A stretch of 64,000 nt of DNA from Bacillota bacterium. GTDB lineage: Bacteria; Bacillota; Clostridia; Acetivibrionales; DSM-1351. Positions 28,801 through 38,178 of this stretch are shown here, piece by piece (position 1 is the first letter of the stretch; the number at the start of each line of letters is the position of its first letter). A program made the position numbers and the translations under genes. The stretch lies in contig JAEYNY010000099.1 in NCBI GenBank assembly GCA_023412275.1, positions 80,096-144,095 on the forward strand. Direction: 5' to 3'. The notes beneath the pieces were generated by a model. The model was not told the origin of the DNA. It made no database searches and saw only the letters and a program-made list of their open reading frames with translations.

Positions 28801-31800
28801 ACTCCTATGACAAGGCCCATAATATCAAAACGCTAGAACAAGGAAGCTTTAGTGGGGGCAAAACAGCTATTTCCTCATACACTGAATATAACTATGATCA
28901 GATGAATCGGATTGTCGATCAATTCATAAATATAGATGACACAAGAAGAGCTCATACAAAGTTCGGTTACAATGCAAAAGGGAACAAATCAAATGTAACC
29001 GAATACATTAATGAATCTGGAAGTAGTAACATAACACAGTCCTTTGAATATGACTACGGTGACAGAGTAATAAAGGAAGAAGGCGTAATGAAAACAGAAA
29101 CTCCGGGGGACAGTTCCGCGGAACATGGCCATTACATCAGGAAATCCAATTATGACTACGTAGGAAACCTTTTGAGCCAGGAACTATTTAACGGGAGTGG
29201 TTACGATAAAACTACATTTAAATATGACTATCGTAACAGACCAGTAGAAAAAGCTGAACCCTTTACTTCAGACGGTAAGATGAAAATAACCACCTATGGT
29301 TATGACAAAAGGGGCAATCAGACTCAGCAAACCGTTAGCTGCTCTGGCACTGACCAGACCACTCAGTATCAGTATAACGGTATGGGCAAGGTTGCTTCAA
29401 GGATAGATCCTATGGGTTATGTTAGCAAATATCTTTATGATGAAAATGGGAATCTAACAAAGGAAATTGACCCAAGATATTCAGCAATGGATTTATTAGA
29501 GGCACCGGGTATAGAATATCAATATGATGCAATGAACAGGCAGATAAAGGTATCTGTAGATGATGGCATTTCAACCACTGTTGTAGGCTACAAGGAGTAT
29601 GACGGACGCGGTAATGTGACATTGGATGTGGAAGGTGAAGGTTACAACAGCAAAAAACCTTCCGAATCGTATGGAAGTAAATACCAATACGATGTATCAA
29701 ATAATGTTACAAAATACACGTCTGCCCAGACCAGTAAGGACAACGCACAAAGCGGTAAGAACAACCATACAAAGGAATATACCTATGATGGCTCTGGTAA
29801 AGTGCTTACAGAGACAGATGGTTTAGGCAATATAACAGTAAATAAATATTACACTAATGGATTGCTTAAGCAGAAGACATATCCTGACGGTTCAAAAGAG
29901 AGCTATGAATATGACCTGACAGGAAAATTCATGTCTGTAAAGACTGACAGAGACGGGAACAGGACAACCACATATTCCAATATTTTCGGAAAGCCTTATA
30001 GGGTGGAATGTCCCGATAATACTATAGAGTCCATGGAATATTCCCAAAAGGGAGAGTTGGTTAAGAGTATTAACAAGGCAGGGGATCAAACCTATTACAA
30101 TTATGATTTACTTGGGAACATGATTGACAAAAAGGAATTCCAGAGATCAGACAGTACATCAGACTATTACAGGCACACAAAGAGTGCTTATGATGAACAG
30201 GGAAATATACTTAACACAGAGACATTTTTATTCAAGACTACTAAAGGCTCAATAACTGGTGGGTATGATACCTCTGCGGGCGACAAAATAAGTTATACAT
30301 ATGATAAGGACTCAAGAATAACAAAGATTTCAGGGCCAGTGGGTCGGGAAACCATAAACGGATACGATAAAAATAGTAACCTCATCACTAAAAAGCAGAA
30401 GATAGATGATGATAACTACCTTGTGACAAGATATAAGTATGATGTACTATCCAGACCCGTTGAGGAAGCCTTGCTTACCGATACCTCAGATTTGGACGCT
30501 AATTATATCAGAAATGTTGAATTTGACAGTGAGTATACCTCAAAGATAAAGTCTAAGACAAACTATACATACTACTTGAACGGACAGATAAAGTCACAGA
30601 CAAATGCAAATGGAAATACAATCTCATATGTATATGATCTTGACAAAAGGGTTATTACGAAGACAGATGCATTAAAGAACTCCATAAGCTACAACTATGA
30701 CCTAGATGGCAATCTGCGGGAAGAAAAGAATGCAAAAGGTGTTTCAACATATTACGAATATGACAGCATGAACAGGCTGATCAGGAAGAAAACACCATCT
30801 GCCGTAAAAGACATATCGGTAACCAGATATATTTATGATGTAATGGGGAACTTGAAAAAGCAGATAGAACCAAATAACTATATAAAAGAAAAGGATACAC
30901 CAGAGCTTGCTGAAACCATGGAAGGGATGTCCTATACCTATGACAGTATGGGCAGATGCCTTACAACGATACTTCCGGACGGAAGTGTTCAGGAATATCT
31001 TAAATACGATGCCATGGGGAACGTGGTAAAAAAGGTTGATGGACTACGATATAATGGCACTATAGAGACGTCTCCGGGTACATCCTACAAATATAATGCA
31101 CTTGGAAATATGGAAAGCGAAACAAACCCACTGGGTTATACAAAGACTTATGAATATAATGTGCTTGGCAAGATAATTAAAACTATAGACGAAAACGGAA
31201 ATTCCACTATATATGTCTACAACCCTGACAGTACGCTTTCAAAAGTTACTTATGCAGACGGCGCAAGTATTGAGTATACCTACAACAAGCTGGGAAAGAA
31301 GACCTCACAAAAAGACCAGAGAGGTAACGGTACAACATACGGGTATAACAGTTTTGGCAGTGTAAAGAGTGAGAAGGATGCATATGGAAATTCTATTGAA
31401 TATAAAACAGATTTAGTCGGAAATGTGGTAATATACAAGGACAAGAGGGGAAGTCTTTCAAGCGTAACCTATGATGCCGGAAACCGTGTAGTCAAAAAGA
31501 AAATACCTCTTGAAACAGATGGAAGTGCAAACGTAATATATTCTATTGAAAATTACACTTATGATGAACTTGGAAATGTTCTGACAGATGTGCTTACAGG
31601 CACAAAGGACAAGCTTTTGTCTAGAACCAAAACCTATACGTACTATGACAATGGTCTGGTAAATACTGTTACAGACAATAGCGGAGCCTTAACCAGAAGC
31701 TATTACGACAAAAATGGGAATATCATAAGGAAAGAGAGCCTTCGTTCAGAAGGGGTTTATGATGTAGAAAAGTTTGAATACGACAGCATGAATCGGTTGG

Positions 31801-34800
31801 TAAGGGATATCAAGCTGGTTGATGAAAAAGATATAAACAACGCGGAAAGCCTGGCTGCCATAGGAAGTCTGAAGGATGATGAATATGCGGGTAAAATCAG
31901 GCTAATAACCCAATACGAATACGATATCCTTGGAAATAAGGTGAAAGTATTCAGTCCTATGGCCTTCGGCTATGAGGAAGACGATGTAGAGAGCAGGAGC
32001 AACTATACCAATGTATACTCCTACGACTTGTTGAACAGACTTCAAAAGGTAATAAGAAAACATGAAGGAAAAGAAGTTACTGTCACATATGACTATGACA
32101 AAGTTGGTAACAAGGTAACGGAAACGAATGAAAGAGGTTTTGAGACAAAATATACATACGATAAACTAAATAGGGTTGAAAGTATAACCGATGCAGAAGG
32201 CGGTACAATAAAAAACACCTATGACCTAGCAGGAAATAAGCTAACTGTGATAAATTCATTGGGCGATACAGTGACCTATAGCTATGACAAACTCAACAGG
32301 CTTGTAACTACAACTGACGCATATGGAAAGGTCATTAACAAAAAGGTATATGATGCTAATAATAATGTAGTTAAGGAAATAGACGCCAAGGGGTACATTT
32401 CAGGAGATGATGATTCCAGGTATGGTGTGGAGTACACCTATGATCTTGGAAACAGACTGGTAAAAATGGTCACACCAGAGGCTGCTGCACAGAAAAAGAA
32501 CTCTATAGAATACATATACAACCAGTTTGGAGAGGTAACACGTCAGGTGGATGCCCTCGGAAATGCTACCACCTATGAATATGATAATGGCGGAAATCTG
32601 ACCAAAGTCACAGACCCTCTTGGCATATCAACCAAATACACATATGACAAGCAGGGCGACAAGCTTACCATGACAGACGGAAGAGGCAAGCTTACTCGCT
32701 ACGGTTATACATCTTTTGGCAATCTCAGATCAGTGATAAACTCTGACAATAAGACTGTTTTATACAAATATGACCTTGCAGGAAATGCTGTATGCATCAT
32801 TGACAAAAACGGTAATAATACAATTTACACCTATGACAACATCGGACTTCTGCTTGAAAAGAAGGTATCTGAAACAGGGGATAGAATTAAGTATTCATAT
32901 GATGAAACCGGAAACAGAATATCCATGGAAGACGAAAGTGGTATCAGCACATACACCTATGATGGGAATAACAGGCTGCTGGAAATAAAAAAAGATGGTT
33001 CTTTACAAATAAGCTATGACTATGACAAGGTCGGCAATGTAACCAAAATAACCGATCTCAAAGGTAACACCGTAAGCTACACCTATGATAAGTCCAACAG
33101 GATGGAAACCGTTACGGCAGAAGGAAAAACAACAACCTATACATATGATGAGAACGGAAACCGAGAAGCCATCAAGTATCAGGGCGGAGTCAGCGAGGAA
33201 TACACCTATGACAGGGACAATCATCTGATTTCCTTGACAAACAAGAAACCTGACGGCTTCACAATATCAGAATACAATTACAAATACGATCTTGCAGGAA
33301 GACAGACCTCCAAGACAGACAACTACGGCACTACAACCTATGAATATGATAAGGACGGCAGGGTCTCAAAGGTGTCAGCACCTGGGAAAACAACACTTTA
33401 CGCCTATGACAATGCTGGAAACAGGGTATCTCAGAATGAAACCTACACATCACAGCAGCCAAGTGATTACGTTGACGAAGCGACGGGGAAAAACATACAA
33501 TATATCTTAAAGAAGAGCGAGTACACCTATGCCTCATCAAATGAACTCTTGAAGCAGGTTGAGAGGATGTTTGACGAAAGCAACAGGGAAATCGCCCGAA
33601 AAACAACAAAAACAGTATATGATGATAACGGGAACCAGCTAAATCAAAGTGTCAGCTATACCCTTTCGGACAATACAAAACTCCGTACTTCCTCAAAAGG
33701 AAGTGCATATGGAGACGGCATGTCCGGTACTATAGACAAAATGGTCGAAAAAACAAGCTATACCTATGACGGCTTCAATAGGCTCAAAAAAGCCGAAACC
33801 GTAAAAGACGGCTTGCGTACAATAGCAGAGTACAAGTACAACGGAGATGACCTCCGAGTAAGCAAAAAAGTAACGAAATCTGATAACAGCTACAAGGAGG
33901 AAGTAACAAAATATCTGTATGACAGGCAGAATGTAATCCTGGAAACAGATGCAACAGGAAACATAAAGACAAGATACATAAAGGGAATAAACTACATAGC
34001 AAGCATAGACTCCTCCAAGAAGGAAACATACTTCTTGTTCAACGGACATGGAGACGTAGTCCAGACAGTAGGCGAAACAGGCACCGTGCAAAACCAGTAC
34101 GATTACGATATATGGGGCAATCCTAACCTCACAATCGAAACTGTTGCCTGCTCAATACGTTACTCAGGTGAATACATGGATTCAGAAACAGGTCTCTACT
34201 ACCTGAGGTCAAGATACTACGACCCGTATACAGGACGATTTACCAGCGAGGATACTTATCGGGGGCAGGATGAAAATCCGTTGAGCGTAAATCTGTATAC
34301 GTATTGTACGAATGATCCGATACAGTTTGTTGATCCGAGCGGGCATGATAAGGTGTTATCACAGACCGCTGCTGTAAGTATTTGGGACTCAAGCAAATCA
34401 AGAAGTACATTTACAATAAACGGTGTTACAAAAGATTTTTATGTTGAAAAAGATGGAAAAGTATATGATAGTAACGGATATGTTGCAGGCTCGCTTGTAA
34501 ATGGCCATGTGAGTATCTCTGATTCTGCTTATAACAACATTTTTGGAAGCAGTTCCAGCAATACATCACCAAGCAATATAACTTTAAATGTTGCTGAAGG
34601 CAAGAATTACACGTCTGTTGTAACAGGAAATGGTGCGAATGTAATTATTAATAATAGTGGCAATATAGGATTGATCCAAACAGGTGCTAATAGTAATACG
34701 ACAGTTAATAATTATAGTATCATAGATACGATTAGTACCGGGAATAGTAGTACTGCTTCTATATTTAATAGTGAAAGCGGAATTATTAGGAAAATAACTG

Positions 34801-35996
34801 GGGGAAAAGATAGCAGTCTTAACATAACTAATAGCGGATATATAGAAGAGATACATACTGGGGAAAACAGTAGAAATAAAGTACTAAATTTAGGAGACGG
34901 ATTAATCTGGTTAATTCAAACAGGACTTAATAATACTACAGAAGTTTCCGACGACGGAAGTATAATCTACGCCGGCGGGGACGGTAAACTAGTGAATCCA
35001 GATGAAACTCCTTATATTGGTGCTGGAAATGGGTTGCCTTCCTTTGGACTTTTGGCAATGAGTGACAAAGAACGTGATGAGTTAATGAAAGAAAAGAATA
35101 AGAAAAAGCTGAAGAGAACTATAGGAATGTATGATCGCAACGGCAAATACATAGACGTACCATATGAACAAATTTTAGACAAGTTAGAAAATGGAGGTTG
35201 GCGTTTTGCAAATCAAGTTGCTGGCAAAGAATGGCTGATAGAGCAAAGTAAAAATGGTGTTTTTTACAAAAGATTTATTGATATGAGAAAAAAGGATCAT
35301 ACAGCCAACTTTATGTATGGAACCCAGCCAGAACTAGATTGGATAACTTACAAAACGTATTTGCCAGTGGGAGAGATTCCTCTTACAGAAGAAGAGTTTA
35401 TTAACTTTATGGGGCCTATTTGGATATTACATGCAATGAACAGTACTTGGAAGGATGATGTTAAAGAATTATTTACAGGTTTGTCATTTGCTGCACTTAC
35501 AGTATTTGCACCAATGGTTCTTGGAAAAGTATTAGAATGGGCTATAGAAGCAACTACTGTTTCTGAAATGAGTAATACAGCTGGGATTAGAGCTTATTTA
35601 AAAACTGGGGCCTATGATCCTGAACTTAGTATTAGTATAGGTAATGGATTAGGAAAATTAAATGGAAAATCAATAAATGTAACCACAAAGGGGTTAAATT
35701 TAGTAAAAAATCATGTGGCTCAGTTTGGAGATCTTCCTGAGAATACAGCTATGATTAAAAGAATTGAAAGTGCTTTAAAAAACGGGAAACCTATAACTAG
35801 TGCAGATGCAAGCTTTTATATGCATGAGGCAGCAGAGGCCACGATGATGCAGGAAGGTATACCTTATGAAGTAGCACACGAGGCAGTATTGAAAAAATAT
35901 AATGTGTCACCATATAGTGTATATCATCCGGGAGTAATTCAACAATTTTCAGAATGGTTTAACCAAGGATTTAAAAACTTTTGGGGGTTAAAATAA
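25878..35996 (+). CDS. Giant exported YD-repeat (Rhs) protein with C-terminal toxin-like cartridge
   Basis: The 3372-residue protein uses a TTG start nine bases after GAGGGGG. A signal peptide (TTSVIMMFLTLIPLQFTHA) leads into an N-terminal Rhs-associated region (NVSIAQSDYVLPGVNGLDLEI). About 2300 residues of YD repeats (typical unit YxYDxxGNLTKxTDxxG) follow. The Rhs core (RYSGEYMDSETGLYYLRSRYYDPYTGRF) begins at residue 2761 and ends at DPSGHD (2819-2824). After it come about five 19-21-residue repeats (2928-3028, IxxIxTG) like a small beta-solenoid. The C-terminal domain (3259-3372) has HEAAE at 3316 and YHPGVI near 3350. YD repeats form a closed shell that holds the C-terminal toxin in known Rhs/TcC proteins. 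The cartridge itself I cannot name with certainty; an HExxE metallopeptidase-like fold is one idea. Confidence 0.9.
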   Translation: MRYKNLVKAFTTSVIMMFLTLIPLQFTHAATLEEQMNNLVGPKQQYNTMLSPAYLRNNTSEESISPQSGNVSIAQSDYVLPGVNGLDLEIKRMYTSGSANVREMKVQYLNGVWVDQVYSDDTTSSFYEDRYNLGIGMRFSFPTIEIKENEDGSDYRYLHTNSGDVYSLGEPIKVDDVNTYPIENQTVKDVTIIESSEFSNGQSDGTSFYRMMNKEGKKTYFAEDGRILGIVDRYNNKITFQYTSQSYTIDGYKKTKKLISKIIDTMGREVTIEYKQDQNFTVGPFQNQKYSLEDSYKSSQNPDTTHSGDLKGNFQVIINLPGNKQIVYDKSAVLVSNTNHVVRTRLQTVYDVDGKPKYHYWYDQPELGFTYTNGTTYSAYNRYENLSQIDHCQTNRIERFSYSTYTKKLSMAGSMQYRKVFDKTELEKTGFDSSKSNFLDAFICNVKDRVTYKYTNEPDGYGTSGYDPSSDSYLKDTYKYYTEKNDYNGTITKYTYNGLQEQISTEETGNNHKKLSVTEYDEMKFPKKTEATLTSLENGQIKGHSVKRIENFRYDMYGNLTSYTGPIAKRDDKGYPVDDENTVVYTYAYNKYHVLTSKTWKQNKDTNSQLIYTVDDKGNVIKEEKVHTSDKSLWIVTDYEYDDYGNMTKKTFHDSGHDYVTNYEYGVDANGVDQKGSYLTKQYGIVGGTEISKKFAYDFNTGSTTAEVDGNGNRTCYEYDDLSRLIKITYADGTNKQYTYSQYPAQNKEILYTDPAGVKFLYRYDIFGNQVEYSVKDKDTWHLLLGDEYDSQGNKIKETDANGNSTRFTFNSENMVVRKDYYEKDTSKKDSTSVGYTYGADSDVFLLVTLTDEDGYLKHICYDAMNRLFKSDETPDKSKYYSSSIEYDYIGNTVSETDAKGNTTHYYFDDTGRLTSKQDASNNETKYIYNSIGKVLSSEEAGGRITAYTYDEMGRMLEERVCDKTSPESYVYIKYSYDKAHNIKTLEQGSFSGGKTAISSYTEYNYDQMNRIVDQFINIDDTRRAHTKFGYNAKGNKSNVTEYINESGSSNITQSFEYDYGDRVIKEEGVMKTETPGDSSAEHGHYIRKSNYDYVGNLLSQELFNGSGYDKTTFKYDYRNRPVEKAEPFTSDGKMKITTYGYDKRGNQTQQTVSCSGTDQTTQYQYNGMGKVASRIDPMGYVSKYLYDENGNLTKEIDPRYSAMDLLEAPGIEYQYDAMNRQIKVSVDDGISTTVVGYKEYDGRGNVTLDVEGEGYNSKKPSESYGSKYQYDVSNNVTKYTSAQTSKDNAQSGKNNHTKEYTYDGSGKVLTETDGLGNITVNKYYTNGLLKQKTYPDGSKESYEYDLTGKFMSVKTDRDGNRTTTYSNIFGKPYRVECPDNTIESMEYSQKGELVKSINKAGDQTYYNYDLLGNMIDKKEFQRSDSTSDYYRHTKSAYDEQGNILNTETFLFKTTKGSITGGYDTSAGDKISYTYDKDSRITKISGPVGRETINGYDKNSNLITKKQKIDDDNYLVTRYKYDVLSRPVEEALLTDTSDLDANYIRNVEFDSEYTSKIKSKTNYTYYLNGQIKSQTNANGNTISYVYDLDKRVITKTDALKNSISYNYDLDGNLREEKNAKGVSTYYEYDSMNRLIRKKTPSAVKDISVTRYIYDVMGNLKKQIEPNNYIKEKDTPELAETMEGMSYTYDSMGRCLTTILPDGSVQEYLKYDAMGNVVKKVDGLRYNGTIETSPGTSYKYNALGNMESETNPLGYTKTYEYNVLGKIIKTIDENGNSTIYVYNPDSTLSKVTYADGASIEYTYNKLGKKTSQKDQRGNGTTYGYNSFGSVKSEKDAYGNSIEYKTDLVGNVVIYKDKRGSLSSVTYDAGNRVVKKKIPLETDGSANVIYSIENYTYDELGNVLTDVLTGTKDKLLSRTKTYTYYDNGLVNTVTDNSGALTRSYYDKNGNIIRKESLRSEGVYDVEKFEYDSMNRLVRDIKLVDEKDINNAESLAAIGSLKDDEYAGKIRLITQYEYDILGNKVKVFSPMAFGYEEDDVESRSNYTNVYSYDLLNRLQKVIRKHEGKEVTVTYDYDKVGNKVTETNERGFETKYTYDKLNRVESITDAEGGTIKNTYDLAGNKLTVINSLGDTVTYSYDKLNRLVTTTDAYGKVINKKVYDANNNVVKEIDAKGYISGDDDSRYGVEYTYDLGNRLVKMVTPEAAAQKKNSIEYIYNQFGEVTRQVDALGNATTYEYDNGGNLTKVTDPLGISTKYTYDKQGDKLTMTDGRGKLTRYGYTSFGNLRSVINSDNKTVLYKYDLAGNAVCIIDKNGNNTIYTYDNIGLLLEKKVSETGDRIKYSYDETGNRISMEDESGISTYTYDGNNRLLEIKKDGSLQISYDYDKVGNVTKITDLKGNTVSYTYDKSNRMETVTAEGKTTTYTYDENGNREAIKYQGGVSEEYTYDRDNHLISLTNKKPDGFTISEYNYKYDLAGRQTSKTDNYGTTTYEYDKDGRVSKVSAPGKTTLYAYDNAGNRVSQNETYTSQQPSDYVDEATGKNIQYILKKSEYTYASSNELLKQVERMFDESNREIARKTTKTVYDDNGNQLNQSVSYTLSDNTKLRTSSKGSAYGDGMSGTIDKMVEKTSYTYDGFNRLKKAETVKDGLRTIAEYKYNGDDLRVSKKVTKSDNSYKEEVTKYLYDRQNVILETDATGNIKTRYIKGINYIASIDSSKKETYFLFNGHGDVVQTVGETGTVQNQYDYDIWGNPNLTIETVACSIRYSGEYMDSETGLYYLRSRYYDPYTGRFTSEDTYRGQDENPLSVNLYTYCTNDPIQFVDPSGHDKVLSQTAAVSIWDSSKSRSTFTINGVTKDFYVEKDGKVYDSNGYVAGSLVNGHVSISDSAYNNIFGSSSSNTSPSNITLNVAEGKNYTSVVTGNGANVIINNSGNIGLIQTGANSNTTVNNYSIIDTISTGNSSTASIFNSESGIIRKITGGKDSSLNITNSGYIEEIHTGENSRNKVLNLGDGLIWLIQTGLNNTTEVSDDGSIIYAGGDGKLVNPDETPYIGAGNGLPSFGLLAMSDKERDELMKEKNKKKLKRTIGMYDRNGKYIDVPYEQILDKLENGGWRFANQVAGKEWLIEQSKNGVFYKRFIDMRKKDHTANFMYGTQPELDWITYKTYLPVGEIPLTEEEFINFMGPIWILHAMNSTWKDDVKELFTGLSFAALTVFAPMVLGKVLEWAIEATTVSEMSNTAGIRAYLKTGAYDPELSISIGNGLGKLNGKSINVTTKGLNLVKNHVAQFGDLPENTAMIKRIESALKNGKPITSADASFYMHEAAEATMMQEGIPYEVAHEAVLKKYNVSPYSVYHPGVIQQFSEWFNQGFKNFWGLK

Positions 35997-36553
35997 TGAT
36001 AAACATTGATAACATAGGAAATCTAAAAAAATGTAGAGTGTGGTTGAATGAATTTCCTTTGACAGAAGGAAAAACTCTTGAAGTACTGAACTCGGTACAG
36101 GAAACATCTAATTGCAAGATTAGAAATAATCGAAAAATAACTGTTGAATTATTTATAGCACCAAGATACTATGCTATTTTAGGAGTTGAATATATTTATA
36201 AGGAAACTAATAACTTTGAGATTCGCGTGAATATTACTGAAGATTCTGGTAAAATAATCACGGACACATTATCACTTCCTTCGGACAAGGTACATTTTGG
36301 AATATCAAATGAGTATGCCCAAACTATATTAAATACATCAATAGAAATAACTAAGAAATTGAATAATATTCCTTCAGGTGTTTTTGTCTTTAATTTTGGT
36401 GGATATAGCGATTATGGTTCAAATCAAGTTATATTTTCAAAAGTTGCAAGTATTCTAACAAAATTGATTATTTGTAATCAGGATAATATTGAAATAGAAG
36501 AATTAAAAAATATTATAAGAAATGAATTAGAAAAACCATTAACAGATATATAG
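35996..36553 (+). CDS. Probable cognate immunity protein of the YD-repeat toxin
   Basis: The 185-residue protein starts at an ATG that overlaps the toxin stop (TAATG), giving translational coupling. It has no signal peptide or membrane span, so it would stay in the cytoplasm. It looks like a mixed alpha/beta domain (KITVELFIAPRYYAILGVEY, FVFNFGGYSDYGSNQVIF). I recognise no named immunity family. Position and size are what one expects for an immunity partner; no sequence motif proves it. Confidence 0.7.
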   Translation: MINIDNIGNLKKCRVWLNEFPLTEGKTLEVLNSVQETSNCKIRNNRKITVELFIAPRYYAILGVEYIYKETNNFEIRVNITEDSGKIITDTLSLPSDKVHFGISNEYAQTILNTSIEITKKLNNIPSGVFVFNFGGYSDYGSNQVIFSKVASILTKLIICNQDNIEIEELKNIIRNELEKPLTDI

Positions 36554-36559
36554 TAATTT

Positions 36560-36915
36560 GAATACATTAGATTATTCTCTCGATTCCAAAGCCTACGGGT
36601 ATAGATTTTCTTTTCGAACAAAGCGGAGATGTGATAGAAAGCCCAGATATATACTTTTTATGATATAAGAAAATGATAAGTGAGATGGATCCTATGCTCG
36701 GAAAAATATCTGATCTAGGTTAACAAACTTGGGGATTAAGTGGAATAAGGTAAAATACATACATTTTTGGAACCAGTATAAGAAATAAACAAGCGGATCC
36801 GGGGTTCCTATTGGCAATAATTATACTTGAAGGATCTGGAAGCTTTAACACAAGTATTGATATAAGGCGGCTGATTAACAAAATGGTGTTGAATCCAATT
36901 AGACAAAATATTTAA
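36560..36915 (+). pseudogene. Decayed toxin-cartridge remnants
   Basis: No intact gene is present in this 370-base stretch. Short open pieces in different frames look like broken protein: TGIDFLFEQSGDVIESPDIYF near 36600, MISEMDPMLGKISDLG near 36680, and ADPGFLLAIIILEGSGSFNTS near 36800-36860. The last resembles the start of a lysozyme-like or transglycosylase toxin domain. This is the expected debris of displaced Rhs C-termini. Confidence 0.4.
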
Positions 36916-36925
36916 TGATTATATG

Positions 36926-37510
36926 ATGAAAATCAGTGAGTTTTTGGAATATGCTATTTCAAAGGAAGTTGAATATAATGATAACTTTTGGGAGAATGTT
37001 GAAAATATAATTAGTGATACTCATTCAAGGCGGGGGTTTATTGAAGAATATAAATTATTAGAACCTAGACTGAATAAGGATAATATAATGGCAGCAATAG
37101 GTTTGATAACAGATATTGTGACTTCATTAGAATTCAATCTTCCTGAGCTATATCCAACATTACTTAAGTGGATGTATAAGCCTTTTAGTTATAATTACTC
37201 TGTTTGTCATAGAATTGCAAAGCTTTTGATAAATATAAAAGAAGGCGAAAAAGACGGAGTATTTAATGATATGGTAAACCTAATGAATCCTCTCGATATT
37301 ACTAGTATTAAAATTTCCATTTGTGCTCTTTATAGTAACTTTGAATTTTCTGATCTTAAAAAGAGTCTGGTGTTGAAATACTTGGAAAAAGTGTGTGAAT
37401 GCTTTATTCTGAACAAAAATGATGAATCACTTAAAAGAGATATCAATAACTTTTTGTTATCAAAGATTACCGATAATGATTACAGTGATTTTATATTAAA
37501 GTTAACATAA
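36926..37510 (+). CDS. Helical protein, likely orphan immunity protein
   Basis: The protein has about 194 residues and is predicted almost all alpha-helical (ISEFLEYAISKEVEYNDNFWENVENII...), without signal or membrane segments. The helix-rich repeats with ELYPTLLKWMYKP and CHRIAKLLINI recall HEAT-like immunity proteins found near polymorphic toxins. No strong ribosome site is visible before the adjacent ATGs at 36923 and 36926. Its own toxin may be represented only by the debris just upstream. Confidence 0.6.
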   Translation: MKISEFLEYAISKEVEYNDNFWENVENIISDTHSRRGFIEEYKLLEPRLNKDNIMAAIGLITDIVTSLEFNLPELYPTLLKWMYKPFSYNYSVCHRIAKLLINIKEGEKDGVFNDMVNLMNPLDITSIKISICALYSNFEFSDLKKSLVLKYLEKVCECFILNKNDESLKRDINNFLLSKITDNDYSDFILKLT

Positions 37511-37515
37511 AAATT

Positions 37516-37629
37516 AGAGGAATAGTTATCAATAGTTTGCTCCAATTTATGAATTACAATTTTTTATCAAAGAAAGTTGAATTAACTTGGAAAGATATTT
37601 TATATGCAGTAGAAAATAAGTACCTTTGA
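37516..37629 (+). pseudogene. Truncated immunity-like (DUF2247-like) fragment
   Basis: An open frame reads INSLLQFMNYNFLSKKVELT then WKDILYAVENKYL, and stops. This is like the N-terminus of DUF2247 proteins, which occur as immunity genes. The rest is absent; the following bases (37630-37715) hold only short unrelated frames such as LPGQVEIWTNNGI. Confidence 0.4.
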
Positions 37630-37727
37630 TGTGGCCTTAGTTCTGTATTGTAACAAGTAGTATACTAAAAACATTGCCTGGTCAGGTTGAAATATGGACT
37701 AATAATGGAATTATAAGGAGGTAACAT

Positions 37728-37967
37728 ATGGCGGGATTTATGTGTAAATGTGGAGAAACACTTTCAAATTCTCAAGCACCTAATGATATTGAGTTGAAAG
37801 TATATACAGACAGAGAATGGGATGAAATTCTTAATAATGATTTGATTGACCCATTAACAATACCGGACCCTAAGTATGATGTTTGGCGTTGTCCTAAATG
37901 TGAAAGACTTTATTTCTTTGAGGATGGTAATGATAAGGCTATAAAAATTTATAAACTCGAAGAATAG
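37728..37967 (+). CDS. Small zinc-ribbon protein
   Basis: The 79-residue protein has CKCGE near the N-terminus and CPKCERLYFF near the C-terminus, a CxC...CxxC metal knuckle. The ATG is preceded by AAGGAGGTAAC. I do not recognise a named family. Small ribbon proteins of this type often sit in toxin/immunity clusters, and this one is followed at once by a strong terminator. Confidence 0.65.
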   Translation: MAGFMCKCGETLSNSQAPNDIELKVYTDREWDEILNNDLIDPLTIPDPKYDVWRCPKCERLYFFEDGNDKAIKIYKLEE

Positions 37968-37978
37968 CGAATTGTAAG

Positions 37979-38014
37979 AGGTCACACAGATTCATCTGAT
38001 GTGACCTTTCTTTT
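37979..38014 (+). terminator. Rho-independent terminator
   Basis: AGGTCACA-CAGA pairs with TCTG-A-TGTGACCT around TTCA, followed by TTCTTTTCTTT. It lies 11 bases after the zinc-ribbon gene. Confidence 0.85.
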
Positions 38015-38178
38015 CTTTGAGTAAACATAAGGTGCTAGAAATAAAAAGGTTAGTATAATGGTCGGATACATACAATAACAGATATCTGATGGAAGCTTAG
38101 AACAAACAATCAAAACTTAGGATATAGAAGCAAATACCCGAATTGTTCAAATATTACAGGATGGGATGGTAATTAAAC

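Noticed and set aside
26295..34091. Many long open frames on both strands inside the YD-repeat gene
   Set aside because: They are shadows created by the repetitive codon pattern; none has a ribosome site or a coherent protein.
37990..38007. ATCTGATGTGACC in a terminator resembles the right end of the IS150-type element
   Set aside because: The match is about 13 bases and is fully explained by the terminator stem; no transposase remnant or target duplication accompanies it.
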